This document shows, piece by piece, positions 63,696-64,000 of a stretch of DNA of 64,000 nt. This stretch comes from Paraburkholderia diazotrophica. Lineage in GTDB: Bacteria > Pseudomonadota > Gammaproteobacteria > Burkholderiales > Burkholderiaceae. The DNA lies in contig NZ_FNYE01000004.1 of assembly GCF_900108945.1 (NCBI RefSeq), positions 124,001-188,000 on the forward strand, given 5' to 3'. The notes beneath the pieces are model-generated. The model was not told where the DNA came from and made no database searches. It saw only the letters and a program-made list of their open reading frames with translations. The translations under genes were made by a program, and so were the position numbers. The stretch's first letter is position 1; the number at the start of each line of letters is the position of its first letter.

Positions 63696-64000
63696 CGCTC
63701 GGCCATCGATTCGCTGAGCGTGAGCACGCGAGTTGATGGTCCGATTTGCCAGTTGTGTTGTTGTTCGCAGCCAACCCGGTCGGCCAGTGGAGTCTCACCG
63801 CGCTCGCCGGCTTGCCGGGAGCGGCTGATGTCCGGAGTGTGCTATGAGTGGCCACATCACTTGGTACCACGCACCGGATTGGCGTCTGTCACGTAGTCAG
63901 GCTGGGCCGATTCTTGCCCGATGAGACTCCTCTGTTATGCCACGGACCGACGCCGCCCGCCAAACAACACACTGTGAATCTATTGAGCGTCTGCCGATTG
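63696..64000 (+). other. Right end of the window: no gene supported
   Basis: About 305 bp after the last gene. Short frames are present on both strands but none has protein-like composition or a ribosome site. No terminator with a T-run, no tRNA and no transposon end was seen. Confidence 0.5.

Noticed and set aside
43432..64000. A second copy of the tRNA-Arg 3' end (attR)
   Set aside because: I looked for CAGGTTCGATTCCTGTCGGG downstream and found none; the fragment at 56558 has a different sequence.
1..64000. CRISPR arrays, rRNA genes, IS elements and transposases
   Set aside because: No regularly spaced repeats, no rRNA sequence and no transposase-like protein were seen in any part of the window.

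Overview
The window is GC-rich DNA from a betaproteobacterium of the Burkholderia group, most likely Paraburkholderia or Caballeronia. The evidence is the gene content and protein style: an intracellular PHB depolymerase, an orphan RsxB next to Nth, DUF1841 and DUF3096 proteins, BenE, an MctP-like symporter with its DUF3311 partner, a ParE/ParC pair, Uup, and a rubredoxin that begins with GTG. The genus call is an inference from protein similarity that I recall; no database was searched.

Positions 1 to about 43,430 are ordinary chromosomal backbone. They hold carbon storage and central metabolism (GH15 glycosidase, PhaZ, transaldolase), redox proteins (RsxB, two c-type cytochromes, rubredoxin) and DNA repair and topology (Nth, a family-6 hypoxanthine-DNA glycosylase, ParE/ParC). 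They also hold chaperone and ubiquinone functions (HtpG, UbiC), transport (BenE, FUSC, MctP-like, EamA, ChrA, CopD), an amine-type cluster (MocR regulator divergent from VOC, EamA, aminotransferase and RidA) and a GGDEF-EAL receptor. Most transcription units end in clear hairpin terminators. One decayed toxin-antitoxin locus (MntA remnant plus HepT with its catalytic Arg changed to Cys) sits between parE and uup.

At 43,357-43,431 there is a tRNA-Arg(CCU) gene, and everything to its right looks like accessory DNA. Coding style and composition change at once, and no housekeeping gene appears again. In order: a three-gene overlapping module (GHKL ATPase, DUF4325/STAS-like protein, membrane protein), which is the best candidate here for an undescribed signalling or defence system; a minus-strand block of phage tail genes with no head, lysis or integrase genes; a cluster of solitary antitoxin-like regulators; a GrlR-like protein, a lipoprotein and a membrane protein; and a tRNA 3'-end-like scrap. 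Next comes an SOS-type repair module, in which a perfect LexA box lies between a SRAP (HMCES-like) gene and an operon ending in a stand-alone LigD-type ATP-dependent DNA ligase. The window ends with a 1152-residue secreted Ig-like/PQQ-propeller protein and a small three-gene operon of unknown function.

No integrase, transposase, CRISPR array or rRNA was found. No copy of the tRNA-Arg 3' end was found further right, so the far end of the island is probably outside the window.
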